64,000 nt of DNA from Acidobacteriota bacterium (GTDB taxonomy: Bacteria; Acidobacteriota; Terriglobia; Terriglobales; Acidobacteriaceae), in assembly GCA_025359885.1 (NCBI GenBank), contig JANYDG010000062.1:1-64000 (forward strand), in the 5' to 3' direction. Below are positions 13,090 to 22,614 of this stretch, in pieces. The notes beneath the pieces are model-generated. The model saw only the letters and a program-made list of their open reading frames with translations. It ran no database searches and had not been told where the DNA came from. A program made the translations under genes and the position numbers. Positions within the stretch are counted from its first letter, which is position 1. Every line of letters starts with the position of its first letter.

Positions 13090-13198
13090 GGCATTTTCAG
13101 GAATTCTGTGCAATCTCTCGCTTGGGTGAGGTTGTATTTTTCTTGATGAAAAATCCAGTGAGCAAAGCTTCTTCGGTCTACACCATTCCTGAAAACGC
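13090..13198 (-). repeat. Structured dispersed repeat, copy A
   Basis: Terminal inverted repeat GCRTTTTCAGGAAT/ATTCCTGAAAAYGC; minus strand has TGGTGTAGACCGAA and hairpin ATTTTTC-atcaa-GAAAAAT; resembles 21394-21498. Confidence 0.6.
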
Positions 13199-13424
13199 TC
13201 TAATTGCAATTTGCAATAAAAATTGCCAAAAGCCCCAAAAAGGTACCCCCCCTCCCCCCCCCTCAATATTTTCAAAGCCTGCCTGTAATTAAATGGTAAG
13301 CAGGGCGTGCGGACCACGTTTTCCGTCTCACTCACGGGAAGGACGGGAGTCACAAGCCTCGTTCTGCTGTTGCCTTTCACTCCCCTCACTCACACTCGTC
13401 TGTCGTTCGATTACGGCTTCGGAC

Positions 13425-15446
13425 CTAGGGTTTCGGAGGTTCAAGCGACTTCGAGTGAATCGTTACCTGGGTTTCTGGAATCGTGCCATCGTTGAAGCGA
13501 ACCTCCGTCGGTACGCCCTGGAGCAGGATCCGCTGCACGCTCTTTGACCTTGCACCGAGCATCACCCGCTGGGTCACCGAAGACGAATCGCTGATGATCT
13601 GGACCGGCGCCTCGACCGCCGCATAGCCGTTGTTGGTGAGAATGACGCTCACCAGGAACGAACCGGGGACCGAGGCCTTGCTTGAAAAGACGCTCTCAAT
13701 CGCGAGATCAGGCAGTCCCTTGTCCGCGTAGACCCAATCGGCAAAGAAGCTGCCGAGAGACTTGCGCTGTCCGGCCTGCTCGATGAGCTTTTCGAAGGAA
13801 TCGCGCGCGGTGTCAGCGGCAGGATCGTAGGCCCTGAGGGCTGCCGAAAGGGTTGGGTCGCCGACCAGGTCGCGCAGCATCCAGAAGACATAGGCCGCCT
13901 TGGTGCGGTAATAGACGGGTGAGATACAGGCCACCAGCGGTTGCCCATCGCTTGCGCCGGGACTCTCAGGCTCTGCCAGCGCCAGGGCCGAGCGGGCGCT
14001 GTCAAGGGCTGCCAGGGCACGGTCACGCCCCTGCTGCTTCTCGATCCAAAGTGTCCCCATAAAGTGCGCGACGCCCTCGCTGAGCCAGGCGCGCGGCGAC
14101 AGCACCCACGCATGGCTAAGCGCGTGCGCCATGACGCCATCTAGAACCTCAGGCGAAGCGGCGCGGACCGGAGTAGCCAGCATCGCTCCGGTTTCGAAGG
14201 GAATATCGCCCTCCTCTGGCAGCTCAAGGATGGTCAACTGCGAACGGGGCTTTACTCCCAGCCAGCCTTGCAGGAAGGGCGTCACATCGGCGGCCGCGCT
14301 GCTCCAGGCGGCGACGTTATGGTCGGATTCGGGCCTGGTCCAGAGCGTGACATTGGTGGCAGGATGGCTGGTGCGGGTGGCCACAAACAGGCTAAGCGCC
14401 TCAAAGCCCAGGGTCGATTCTTCGACGCGGCCCGTCGCTACACTTGCCACCGAAGCATCAGCACCTGCAAAGTTGGTCAGCGTGACAGGGCGTCCATTGA
14501 CCAGCGCAACGCCGGGGGTGATCCCGCTACCGACCAGCATGGGAGGCGTCTCAATCGTGAGTCCGAGGCGAAGATGCGCACCGGCCAGCCGCAGCTTGTG
14601 GGTGCCGATCTCATCAAAGAGGCGCGCCCCATCCCCCAGAATTACCGGCACGGTGCTTACCGGATACCAGACGACATTGCCAAATCCGCGCAGACCCGTG
14701 AAATCCGGGGCGATGCGGTCCCAATCGGAGTGAGCCGCCGCATCCTCTGGCGTACCAATCGCGAGGAGCCTCTTGGCTGACTGCGCCACCGTGCCTGAGT
14801 AGGTTACATCCAGTTGCAGACTCCCCCCCGGCGTGAGCGGCGCCGCCAGTGCAACCACCGCCTCGTGCAGTTGGCCGGTATGGTCGGCGTCTGAATTCAG
14901 CAAAGCTGTCGAGAACGGTACAGATCGCCCTTGGATTCGAATCGCTTCCCAGGTCAGCGTCGAAGAGAGTTGCAGCGGCAGATGGGACAGCGCCGCCTTG
15001 CCATCATTGCGCACCGTCACCAGCGCACGTACAGCCAGGTAGCTCTCTGCCGGGCGCAGACGGACATCCAAGTCAAAATCAGTGTAGGTCAGCGCAGACC
15101 GCTCGGCATCCTTTGCAATCGGGGCGGCTTCAGGAGCGGTCTTGGTTGTCGGCGGTTCGGGCTGCTTTGAAGCGGCTGCCGGAGAAGGCAGGTCTTTGCT
15201 GAGAGGCAGGTCGTTGGCAGCAGGGCCATCATTTGTCTGCCCGTTTTCATCCGTCGAGCGCTGCAGAATCACTTTGCTCTTCTTTTGCTTGTTCTTGTCG
15301 GTCTGGCGAATCGTCTCGGAAGAGACTGGAGGTGCACTCGAAGACGTCTGCGCCCAGGCAGCTTGCCCGACCGACGCACTGGCAAACTCAGCCACGATCA
15401 AGGTAAAAATTGCAGCCCGTGGACACCAGCCCAAACCTGCTCTCAC
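13425..15446 (-). CDS. Peptidase M1-like secreted protein, degenerate metal site
   Basis: 673 aa; signal peptide; M1-like architecture, VMAHALSHAWVLSPRAWLSEGVAHFMGTLWIEKQQGRDRAL in place of HExxH...E. Confidence 0.55.
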   Translation of the reverse strand: MRAGLGWCPRAAIFTLIVAEFASASVGQAAWAQTSSSAPPVSSETIRQTDKNKQKKSKVILQRSTDENGQTNDGPAANDLPLSKDLPSPAAASKQPEPPTTKTAPEAAPIAKDAERSALTYTDFDLDVRLRPAESYLAVRALVTVRNDGKAALSHLPLQLSSTLTWEAIRIQGRSVPFSTALLNSDADHTGQLHEAVVALAAPLTPGGSLQLDVTYSGTVAQSAKRLLAIGTPEDAAAHSDWDRIAPDFTGLRGFGNVVWYPVSTVPVILGDGARLFDEIGTHKLRLAGAHLRLGLTIETPPMLVGSGITPGVALVNGRPVTLTNFAGADASVASVATGRVEESTLGFEALSLFVATRTSHPATNVTLWTRPESDHNVAAWSSAAADVTPFLQGWLGVKPRSQLTILELPEEGDIPFETGAMLATPVRAASPEVLDGVMAHALSHAWVLSPRAWLSEGVAHFMGTLWIEKQQGRDRALAALDSARSALALAEPESPGASDGQPLVACISPVYYRTKAAYVFWMLRDLVGDPTLSAALRAYDPAADTARDSFEKLIEQAGQRKSLGSFFADWVYADKGLPDLAIESVFSSKASVPGSFLVSVILTNNGYAAVEAPVQIISDSSSVTQRVMLGARSKSVQRILLQGVPTEVRFNDGTIPETQVTIHSKSLEPPKP

Positions 15447-16255
15447 GAACCCAGCCCTTTCTGCTTCTTTGGTTTGGACGCGGCCTTGCCGGATTGGTCA
15501 GGCAATTCCGCCTTTGAAGCGCCTCGTGCTCTCGCCCGCCGCTGCCTGTAGGCCTCAAACAGTACGACCGCTCCTGCTGCCGAAACATTCAGCGAACTGA
15601 CGCCCCCCGCCATCGGAATGCGCAGCAGATGGTCACAGGTGCGGCGGACCAGTTCGTGCAACCCATCGCCCTCGCGGCCCATCACCAGCACACAGTCTCC
15701 GGAAAAGTCGAACTGGTCGTAGTCCATCGTGCCGCGCTCGTCCAGACCGATAATCCACATGTTCTGGCGCTTCAGCTCTTCGAGAGACCGCACCAGATTG
15801 ACCACGCGCGCAATGCGCAGGTGCTCCTGTGCACCGGCTGCAGCCTTGGCTGCGACCGCGCTCAACGGAGCGGCGCGGCGCTCAGTCATCACCACCGAAT
15901 CAACCCCGGCTCCGTCGGCCGAGCGCAGCAATGCGCCCAGATTCTGCGGGTCTTCGACGCCATCCAGGGCCAGAACCAGGCGTGGTTTGCCAGTCGGCGC
16001 AAGCACATCTTCAATCGTAAGGAACTGCTGCGCCCGGACAATCGCTACAACCCCCTGATGGGCCGGCGTCTTTGCCATATCGGTAAGAGTCTCGCGAGGC
16101 TCGGTGCGCACCCTGATTTTCAGTTCCTTGCAAAGCGAAACAATTGCTTCCAACCGCTCATCTCGACGCTCCCGCGCCACCAGCACATGGTCAAAGCGCC
16201 GCTTGCCTGCCTTGAGCGCCTCTTCGACTGGGTGAATCCCGTATAAAGTCTGCAT
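15443..16255 (-). CDS. rlmB: SpoU-family 23S rRNA 2'-O-methyltransferase (RlmB-like)
   Basis: YGIHPVEEALKAGKR, LALDGVEDPQNLGALLRSADGAGVDSVVM, VMGREGDGLHELVRRTCDHLLRIPMAGGVSSLNVSAA. Confidence 0.93.
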   Translation of the reverse strand: MQTLYGIHPVEEALKAGKRRFDHVLVARERRDERLEAIVSLCKELKIRVRTEPRETLTDMAKTPAHQGVVAIVRAQQFLTIEDVLAPTGKPRLVLALDGVEDPQNLGALLRSADGAGVDSVVMTERRAAPLSAVAAKAAAGAQEHLRIARVVNLVRSLEELKRQNMWIIGLDERGTMDYDQFDFSGDCVLVMGREGDGLHELVRRTCDHLLRIPMAGGVSSLNVSAAGAVVLFEAYRQRRARARGASKAELPDQSGKAASKPKKQKGLGS

Positions 16256-16368
16256 CTCTTCAGTTTAGGCCTTTTCGCCTCAGATTCACTCACCCTTCAG
16301 CAATGAATTGGTTCTCGACCGGGTTCCATTATCAGGAGCTGCGCCATGCCTATATGATTGGTCACGCA

Positions 16369-18210
16369 ATGATTCCAACCTTTCCCGTCCCAGCTACCGT
16401 CCGGCATCTCACCCTTGCCGCTGCCTTCCTTGTGCTTTCCCTGCCTGGATTCTGCCAGGTGGACGTGCTCACCCAGCACAATGACAACGCGCGCACCGGT
16501 GCCAATCTTCAGGAGACCGTCCTCACCCCGGCAACCGTCAATCCGCAGCACTTTGGCCTGATTTTCAAACATCTCCTGGACGACCAGCTCTATACCCAGC
16601 CGCTGGTCGCGACACACGTTCGAGTCAAGGGCGGATGGCATGACCTGGTCTTTGTGACCACGGTCAACAACAGCGTCTACGCTTTCGATGCAAGGGACTC
16701 GACTCTCTCTCCGCCGGTTTGGCACGTCAACTTCGGCACCCCGGCCAATCTCAATGACGCCGACTTCGGCTGCCTCGACATCAATGGCCAGATGGGCATC
16801 ATCGGTGCACCAGTGATCAATGCCGAAAAGACCGCGCTCTACGTCGTCGCTCTCACTAAAACCGGCGACAAATTCGAGCAGCGACTGCACGCGCTCGATC
16901 TGGCGACCGGGGCGGATCTGCCGCACAGCCCTGCCACCATCCAAGCTCCCGACTTTGACCCGCTGCTCCAGAATCAGCGCCCAGCGCTGCTTCTTTCCGG
17001 CGGCAAGGTACTGATCAGCTATGCCTCGCATTGCGACAAAGGGCCGTACCACGGCTTTCTGCTTGCCTACGACGCAGCCACGCTCGATCCAGGGGCGGTC
17101 TTCAACACCTCCCCCGGCGGCGATGGCGCAAGCATCTGGCAGTCCGGGCTGGCACCAGCCGTCGATTCCCACGGGAACATTTACTTCGTTACCGGCAATG
17201 GAAGCTGGAACGGCAACACCCAGTTCAGTGAAAGCTTCCTCAAGCTCGACCCATCCCTGCATGTCACCGACTGGTTTACGCCGACCAACCATGTTCAGCT
17301 GGACAAGGACGACAACGACATTGATTCTTCCGGAGCCATTCTCATCCCCGGCAAACATCTCGTCGCGGATGGCGGCAAGGAAGGCTTCCTCTACCTCGTC
17401 GATACCGAAAAGATGGGTCACCTGGGGGACGAGCATGCGGTGCAGCGCCTCTCAGTCACTGGCTCTCACCTGCACAGCCTGGTCTACTGGCAGAGCCGTA
17501 AAAACGGCGAGCTGCTCTATCTCTGGGGCCAGCGCGACAGAATCCGGGCCTACCAGTTCGAAGGCCGCAAGCTCAAGCAGGCCGCCGTCATGTCTCGCGC
17601 AGAGATGAACGAGGGTCACCCCGGCGCGATGCTCTCGCTCTCTGCCAACGGTGACCATGATGGCATCCTGTGGGCGGCCATTCACGCTACGGGCGACTCG
17701 TGGCACGAGTCCCGGCCCGGCATCCTGCACGCCTATGACGCCGACGATCTAAGCCACGAGCTGTGGAATTCTCTTGAGAACTCGGCGCGCGATGACTGCA
17801 ACAACTACTCAAAGATGGCCCCGCCTACCATCGCGAACGGGCGCGTTTATCTGGCCAGCTTTGGCACCGAAAATACCGGCACTGGCCAGCTCTGCGTCTA
17901 CGGCCTGCTGCCCTCCGGGGCCCCTCCTGCCGCGCCCACCAGCCTGCACGCCAACATTGAGGGCCGCTTCGTCTCACTCAACTGGAATACCGTGCCGGGT
18001 GCCGACTCCTATGTGGTCGAGCAGATCCAGGGCACCGAGCGGCGTGTCATCGCTTCAAATTTGACGGAGCCGGGCTTCCAATTCCCCGCTTCAGAAAAAG
18101 GTGCGGTGGAATACTCGGTCTTCGCGATCAACGCGAACGGGAGCAGTACTTCTTCCACCCAAGCGAAGGCGACGGTAAAGCAGGTTCCAGAACCCCGCAT
18201 GCACCACTAG
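16369..18210 (+). CDS. Secreted PQQ/quinoprotein-like beta-propeller protein with C-terminal fibronectin III-like domain
   Basis: DVLTQHNDNARTGANLQETVLTPATVNPQHFG and YAFDARDS propeller features; C-terminal Fn3-like segment. Confidence 0.7.
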   Translation: MIPTFPVPATVRHLTLAAAFLVLSLPGFCQVDVLTQHNDNARTGANLQETVLTPATVNPQHFGLIFKHLLDDQLYTQPLVATHVRVKGGWHDLVFVTTVNNSVYAFDARDSTLSPPVWHVNFGTPANLNDADFGCLDINGQMGIIGAPVINAEKTALYVVALTKTGDKFEQRLHALDLATGADLPHSPATIQAPDFDPLLQNQRPALLLSGGKVLISYASHCDKGPYHGFLLAYDAATLDPGAVFNTSPGGDGASIWQSGLAPAVDSHGNIYFVTGNGSWNGNTQFSESFLKLDPSLHVTDWFTPTNHVQLDKDDNDIDSSGAILIPGKHLVADGGKEGFLYLVDTEKMGHLGDEHAVQRLSVTGSHLHSLVYWQSRKNGELLYLWGQRDRIRAYQFEGRKLKQAAVMSRAEMNEGHPGAMLSLSANGDHDGILWAAIHATGDSWHESRPGILHAYDADDLSHELWNSLENSARDDCNNYSKMAPPTIANGRVYLASFGTENTGTGQLCVYGLLPSGAPPAAPTSLHANIEGRFVSLNWNTVPGADSYVVEQIQGTERRVIASNLTEPGFQFPASEKGAVEYSVFAINANGSSTSSTQAKATVKQVPEPRMHH

Positions 18211-18275
18211 CCTGCATCGTGACTACGATTGGAAAAAAAGTCAACGCCAGTGGCGATTTCTGCGTCTAAGAGTTT

Positions 18276-18953
18276 GTGATGACAAACTTTGCCGCTGCAG
18301 CCATCGCCTCAGTGCTGAGTGCCCGTGAAGCCCAGGACCTGGTGCGCCAGGAGAGTCTTGCCATTGCGCAGGGCCTCAAGCGCCAGGACGCTGGTTTGAT
18401 TGACTCGCTCATCCTGCGCTATCAGCACCGCCTGCTCCGCTATCTGCTCTACCTCACCAGCAATCGAGAACAGGCGGAAGACCTTTTTCAGGAGGTCTGG
18501 ATGCGTGTGCTGGTGCGCGGAGGCCAGTTCAACGGCAAGGCTCGCTTTGATACCTGGCTGTTCACGATCGCGCGCAATCTGGTCATCGATCTTCGCCGCA
18601 AGCGCACCATGGCGAGCCTCGACGAAATGTTTGAGGCTTCAGGAGACGACGACCGCGCCTCTGGGATTGAAATTGCCGCCGACTGCCCTTCTCCCTTCGA
18701 CCAATGCGCGAGCCTTGAGGATAAGGATCGGCTGGCCGTTGCCCTGTTGGAACTGGAGCCGCTGCACCGGGAGGTGCTGGTCCTGCGCTTTCACGAAGAA
18801 CTCTCGCTTGAAGAAATTGCAAAGGTGACACGCGCGCCACTTTCTACCGTAAAATCTCGGTTATATCGAGGCCTTGCTTCGATGAAACCCCAATTGACCG
18901 AGGCCACGCTGCCCGGCACTCGCATCAATGAACTGGCCCTCGCAGGAGACTGA
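18276..18953 (+). CDS. ECF-type RNA polymerase sigma factor
   Basis: LLRYLLYLTSNREQAEDLFQEVWMRVL (sigma region 2) and EELSLEEIAKVTRAPLSTVKSRLYRGLASM (region 4). Confidence 0.93.
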   Translation: MMTNFAAAAIASVLSAREAQDLVRQESLAIAQGLKRQDAGLIDSLILRYQHRLLRYLLYLTSNREQAEDLFQEVWMRVLVRGGQFNGKARFDTWLFTIARNLVIDLRRKRTMASLDEMFEASGDDDRASGIEIAADCPSPFDQCASLEDKDRLAVALLELEPLHREVLVLRFHEELSLEEIAKVTRAPLSTVKSRLYRGLASMKPQLTEATLPGTRINELALAGD

Positions 18954-19370
18954 TTGGACGCTGCTTCCCAACCCGAATTGGCTCCATCTGCGGTTTCCCA
19001 GGGGGAAGGAGCCGGGCATCTTGCTGCTTTGACGGGGGACCGGCAGGCTGGTCTAATTTCGGCTGTCAATGGCCGTGAAGCAAACCGCGAGCGCGCGGTC
19101 GCCCATCGCACCCGGCGCGTTTTGCTAAGCTCCCTCGGCGTACTTCAGCAGAGGAATCAGGACAAAAGCCGCGCTCGTGCACTGGCCGTCGGCATAGCCT
19201 GCGTGGTATGCCTGTTGATCGCTCCCTTGCTGTGGGAGGCGACTGACAGCCTGATTGCCGGCGAGCATCTGGCTGACCCCGGCAGCCAGCTCAGCCTGTG
19301 GGCCTGCATGATGTGCCCCACCCTGCTCGGAGCCGCGTTGCTGGTAGGCTGGTTGCGCAAACGATCGTAG
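18954..19370 (+). CDS. Hypothetical membrane protein, possible anti-sigma partner
   Basis: TTG directly abuts the ECF stop; one or two C-terminal TM segments. Confidence 0.5.
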   Translation: MDAASQPELAPSAVSQGEGAGHLAALTGDRQAGLISAVNGREANRERAVAHRTRRVLLSSLGVLQQRNQDKSRARALAVGIACVVCLLIAPLLWEATDSLIAGEHLADPGSQLSLWACMMCPTLLGAALLVGWLRKRS

Positions 19371-19550
19371 ATCGTGAGGCGCACTTTGCAGGTATCAGAT
19401 TTTCCCTTTTCGGAAGAGAGGCACCCCGCCAGATCGGGCTTGAGAGCTTCCTGCTTCTGCTTCGCTCTGCATCGCAACTTCTTTTCCACCCCGCGCGTCT
19501 GAAACAGTAGAATTGCTCGCCAATCTGGTTTATCGTTGCGGGACACCCTC

Positions 19551-20078
19551 ATGCGCGAACCACAATCCATTCCGGTCAATGAAGACGCGCGGCTGATCCC
19601 CGTTTGGTCGATGATCGCAGCTGGCGTTGCTTTCGTCGCCGTCGAATACTATTTCTGGTTCATCCTGCCGGAACAGCGCCATCACGGGCCTGCGCCGATT
19701 GGTCTGCGGCTGTATTTCAACCTTTCCTGGGGTTTGCTGGCAGCGCTCTACTTCCTGATGGTGGGCTATGTCAGTCGCGATGCCCCGCGGCGCTCCATGA
19801 GCACACGTTTCTGGATGCTCATCTGCTTCGTGCTCCCCGGCGGGATTGGGTCAGTGCTGTATTTCCTTCTCCGCCTGCCTGTCACCTCACAGTGTCCCGC
19901 TTGCAGCACACACGTCCAGAGCGAATTTCACTTTTGCCCGCAATGCGCATACCAGCTCACGGCAAGCTGCGGCAATTGCTGCCGATCGGTGCGCATTACA
20001 GATCAGTTCTGCACCCGCTGCGGACACGAGCTGGCAGAGGATCACATGCCAGCCCGGCTAAGAGCAATGGCCGATTAA
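19551..20078 (+). CDS. Membrane protein with double zinc ribbon
   Basis: N-terminal TM helices followed by CPACSTHVQSEFHFCPQCAYQLTASCGNCCRSVRITDQFCTRCGHEL. Confidence 0.7.
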   Translation: MREPQSIPVNEDARLIPVWSMIAAGVAFVAVEYYFWFILPEQRHHGPAPIGLRLYFNLSWGLLAALYFLMVGYVSRDAPRRSMSTRFWMLICFVLPGGIGSVLYFLLRLPVTSQCPACSTHVQSEFHFCPQCAYQLTASCGNCCRSVRITDQFCTRCGHELAEDHMPARLRAMAD

Positions 20079-20229
20079 ACCGGTTCTTTGGCGCAACCTC
20101 TGCACTTTCCCAATTCGCACGCGTATCCTTCTTCCTGGACGGCTTTTTTCCTCCCGTTGCATTCGCGTTCAGGCCGTTGGAATGCACCCCTGAAATCATC
20201 GAATTTCAAGGGTACGAAAGGCTCTTGTC

Positions 20230-21141
20230 TTGCCTAACCGGATTCTCAAAGACGATTCCATGCAACCGATTGCCCCTCTCAACGCTCCAACTGGTATGTC
20301 GCTGACTGCGCTGATCGTCGATAACGAACAGTTGGCTCGTGAAGAGCTGAAATTCCTCCTGGATTCTTTGGGAAACGTGGACGTTCTTGCCGAGGGTGCC
20401 AACGGCATCGAGGCTGTGGAGCTCATTGAAGAGCATCAGCCGGATGTTGTCTTTCTTGACGTGCAAATGCCTGGCCTTGATGGCTTCGCCGTTCTCAAGC
20501 ATCTGATGGAGCACCGGCGCATGGAGCGTCTTCCCCAGATTGTCTTTGCCACAGCTTATGACCAGTACGCCGTTAAAGCATTTGACGTCAATGCGGTGGA
20601 CTACCTGCTCAAGCCCTTTGACCGCAACCGCGTTTCACAGGCCGTAGAACGCACCAGAGCCCGGCTGCTCGATGTTGGGCAGGATATAGCCGTGTCGGCT
20701 TCAAATGAAGAGGGAGAGGCCAGCGACGGTGCCAGAAGTGGCATGAATACGCTGCTGCAGATGCTGCATCGCCAGCAGATTGCACCGCCTCCGCCCAGCA
20801 AGCTGACGAATAAGCTGATTGTCCAGGTGCAAAGTCGGTTGCTGCTGGTCGACCAGTCGGATATCTGCTTTGCCAGGATCGACGACGGGACGATTCGCGT
20901 GGTGACGCCGACGCTGGACGGACAATCCAAATGCCGGACGCTCGAAGACTTGCTCGAGTTGCTCGACCCTGGCTTGTTCTGGCGGGCACACCGGGGTTTC
21001 GTCGTCAACATCAATCACATCCGCGAAGTGGTGCCGTGGTTCAAGTCTAGCTACCAATTGCGCATGGATGATCGCAAGCAGACCGAAATCCCCGTGAGCC
21101 GCGCCCAGACCAAACGGCTGCGGGAGCTGTTTAATTTGTAA
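20230..21141 (+). CDS. LytTR-family response regulator
   Basis: Receiver (ALIVDNEQLAREELKFLL, PDVVFLDVQMPGLDGFAVL) plus LytTR domain (FWRAHRGFVVNINHIREVVPWFKSSYQLRM); no adjacent kinase. Confidence 0.93.
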   Translation: MPNRILKDDSMQPIAPLNAPTGMSLTALIVDNEQLAREELKFLLDSLGNVDVLAEGANGIEAVELIEEHQPDVVFLDVQMPGLDGFAVLKHLMEHRRMERLPQIVFATAYDQYAVKAFDVNAVDYLLKPFDRNRVSQAVERTRARLLDVGQDIAVSASNEEGEASDGARSGMNTLLQMLHRQQIAPPPPSKLTNKLIVQVQSRLLLVDQSDICFARIDDGTIRVVTPTLDGQSKCRTLEDLLELLDPGLFWRAHRGFVVNINHIREVVPWFKSSYQLRMDDRKQTEIPVSRAQTKRLRELFNL

Positions 21142-21208
21142 TCCGTGGTATCCATCGCGGCGGTTTGACGAGAACGGCCGCTCTGGTGTGACTGGAGCAG
21201 TTCATTTC

Positions 21209-21388
21209 ATGGGTCCATTCAAAATCATCACACGTGCCTTCATTGACTTCTTTAGCATCACGTCTCCAACCCCCGAGCAGGAGCGGCGTGCGACTGTCTT
21301 CATCTGCAGTCTGCTGGTGCTGATTGTGCTGCTGGTGTCGCTGACCTTTTCGATCGTAGTGCTGGCTTTTGGGCACGGCAGCCACTAA
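21209..21388 (+). CDS. Small membrane protein
   Basis: 59 aa with one clear TM segment (VFICSLLVLIVLLVSLTFSIVVLAFG). Confidence 0.5.
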   Translation: MGPFKIITRAFIDFFSITSPTPEQERRATVFICSLLVLIVLLVSLTFSIVVLAFGHGSH

Positions 21389-21393
21389 CAAAA

Positions 21394-21498
21394 GCATTTT
21401 CCGAATTGGTGTAGACCGAAACGAGGACTATGTTGATTTTCACCAGGAAAATCAACATTCTCCGCTTTCAGAAAGTCCATCGTGTTTCCGAAAATGCC
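21394..21498 (+). repeat. Structured dispersed repeat, copy B
   Basis: Inverted termini GCATTTTCCGAA/TTCCGAAAATGC; TGGTGTAGACCGAA; perfect 11-bp hairpin TGTTGATTTTC-accag-GAAAATCAACA. Confidence 0.65.
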
Positions 21499-21574
21499 TT
21501 AAGCGCTGCTACGGACCGCAGGCAATGCATCCTCAAGACAAAGCCGGGTCATGGCGAAAGCCAGTTGACCCGCT

Positions 21575-22411
21575 TTAGTCATACCGTTCAAAAATGATCT
21601 GCTTCTTATGCCAGCCGTAGCCGGTGAGCTTGTCGCGCACTGCAGAGACCATGTTGTTGAGACCGCAGATGTAGGTGTGGATGTCGAAGGCTGGCACATG
21701 GGCAATCAACGGCTCCTCGACCGCAACAGCGGAATGCCCGACGGTACTGTGAAAAGATTCAGCTGCGTGAGCGAGCGTTTTGTTGCGCTCCTCGACAATG
21801 AGGCCGACATATTCCTGGACGTAGCCCCGCAGGCCAGCCCACTCTGCCGGGGCTCGGCTCAGCGTCTTTATATAGTGAAAGTTATGGTGTTCTGAGGCAA
21901 CCCGCTCAAAATAGTCGCGATAGTAGAGCTCGCTTTCGTGGCGTGTGCCATACACAAGCCAGATATCCTTCCCCTCGCTGCGGTCGGCTCCGGCATGCTC
22001 GCCGGTCTCGGGAAAGAGCCACTGGGTAAAGCTGCGCATGGGCGCAATGCCAGTGCCGGTAGCGACAAAAATTGAGTCAGTCAGCGGGGCTCTGAGGGTG
22101 AAGTTGCCGTGGGGGCCGTGGACCTGGATCGTTCCGCCCTCGGGCAAGTCGGCGAGATGGTTCGAGAAAAAGCCACCCTCAACTCGATTAACGCACAACT
22201 CGAACCGGTTTGCGTCGGTCGCCGACGCAATGGAGTACGCTCGGGTCTGCAGTTTGCCGTTCCCATCCACAGCCAGGGTCGAGATAAACTGTCCGGCCGT
22301 GATGTCAAACTCAGCCAGTTCGTCGATCGCAAATTCCAGGTGGAAACACTGGGCGGATTGGGAGATACATGCCTTTTTTACCAGGCGGGCAGTGGAAGTA
22401 GGTCGGGCCAA
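21575..22411 (-). CDS. FAD/NAD(P)-binding oxidoreductase, ferredoxin-NADP reductase-like
   Basis: RAYSIASATD, GPHGNFTLR, FVATGTGIAPMRSF, C-terminal YICGLNNMVSAVRDKL. Confidence 0.9.
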   Translation of the reverse strand: MARPTSTARLVKKACISQSAQCFHLEFAIDELAEFDITAGQFISTLAVDGNGKLQTRAYSIASATDANRFELCVNRVEGGFFSNHLADLPEGGTIQVHGPHGNFTLRAPLTDSIFVATGTGIAPMRSFTQWLFPETGEHAGADRSEGKDIWLVYGTRHESELYYRDYFERVASEHHNFHYIKTLSRAPAEWAGLRGYVQEYVGLIVEERNKTLAHAAESFHSTVGHSAVAVEEPLIAHVPAFDIHTYICGLNNMVSAVRDKLTGYGWHKKQIIFERYD

Positions 22412-22435
22412 AGTCGGTGTCTCGCTTGGAAAGAA

Positions 22436-22465
22436 AATAGGGCCAGTTATACGCCTGACCCTATT
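22436..22465. promoter_or_regulatory. Palindrome/hairpin in the upstream region of the FNR-like gene
   Basis: AATAGGGCCAG-ttatacgc-CTGACCCTATT (10/11); minus strand reads TATAATAGGG, a possible -10 element. Confidence 0.45.
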
Positions 22466-22614
22466 ATAAGACGCTGCATCGTAGAGAATTGTGACCCTGG
22501 ATACATCAGGTTTTGAGAGACTACGGTTTGCGGATACAAACAGTCACTCGGCACGAAACGTTCTCCGCAGGCACGGTGTTTTCTTCGGAGCCACCCCCAA
22601 GGCTGGCACCAGGA

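Noticed and set aside
12859-13389. 176-aa minus-strand ORF in the repeat-rich intergenic region
   Set aside because: Overlaps the structured repeat and C tracts; IPENAL-like similarity between strands comes from the inverted repeat, not protein coding
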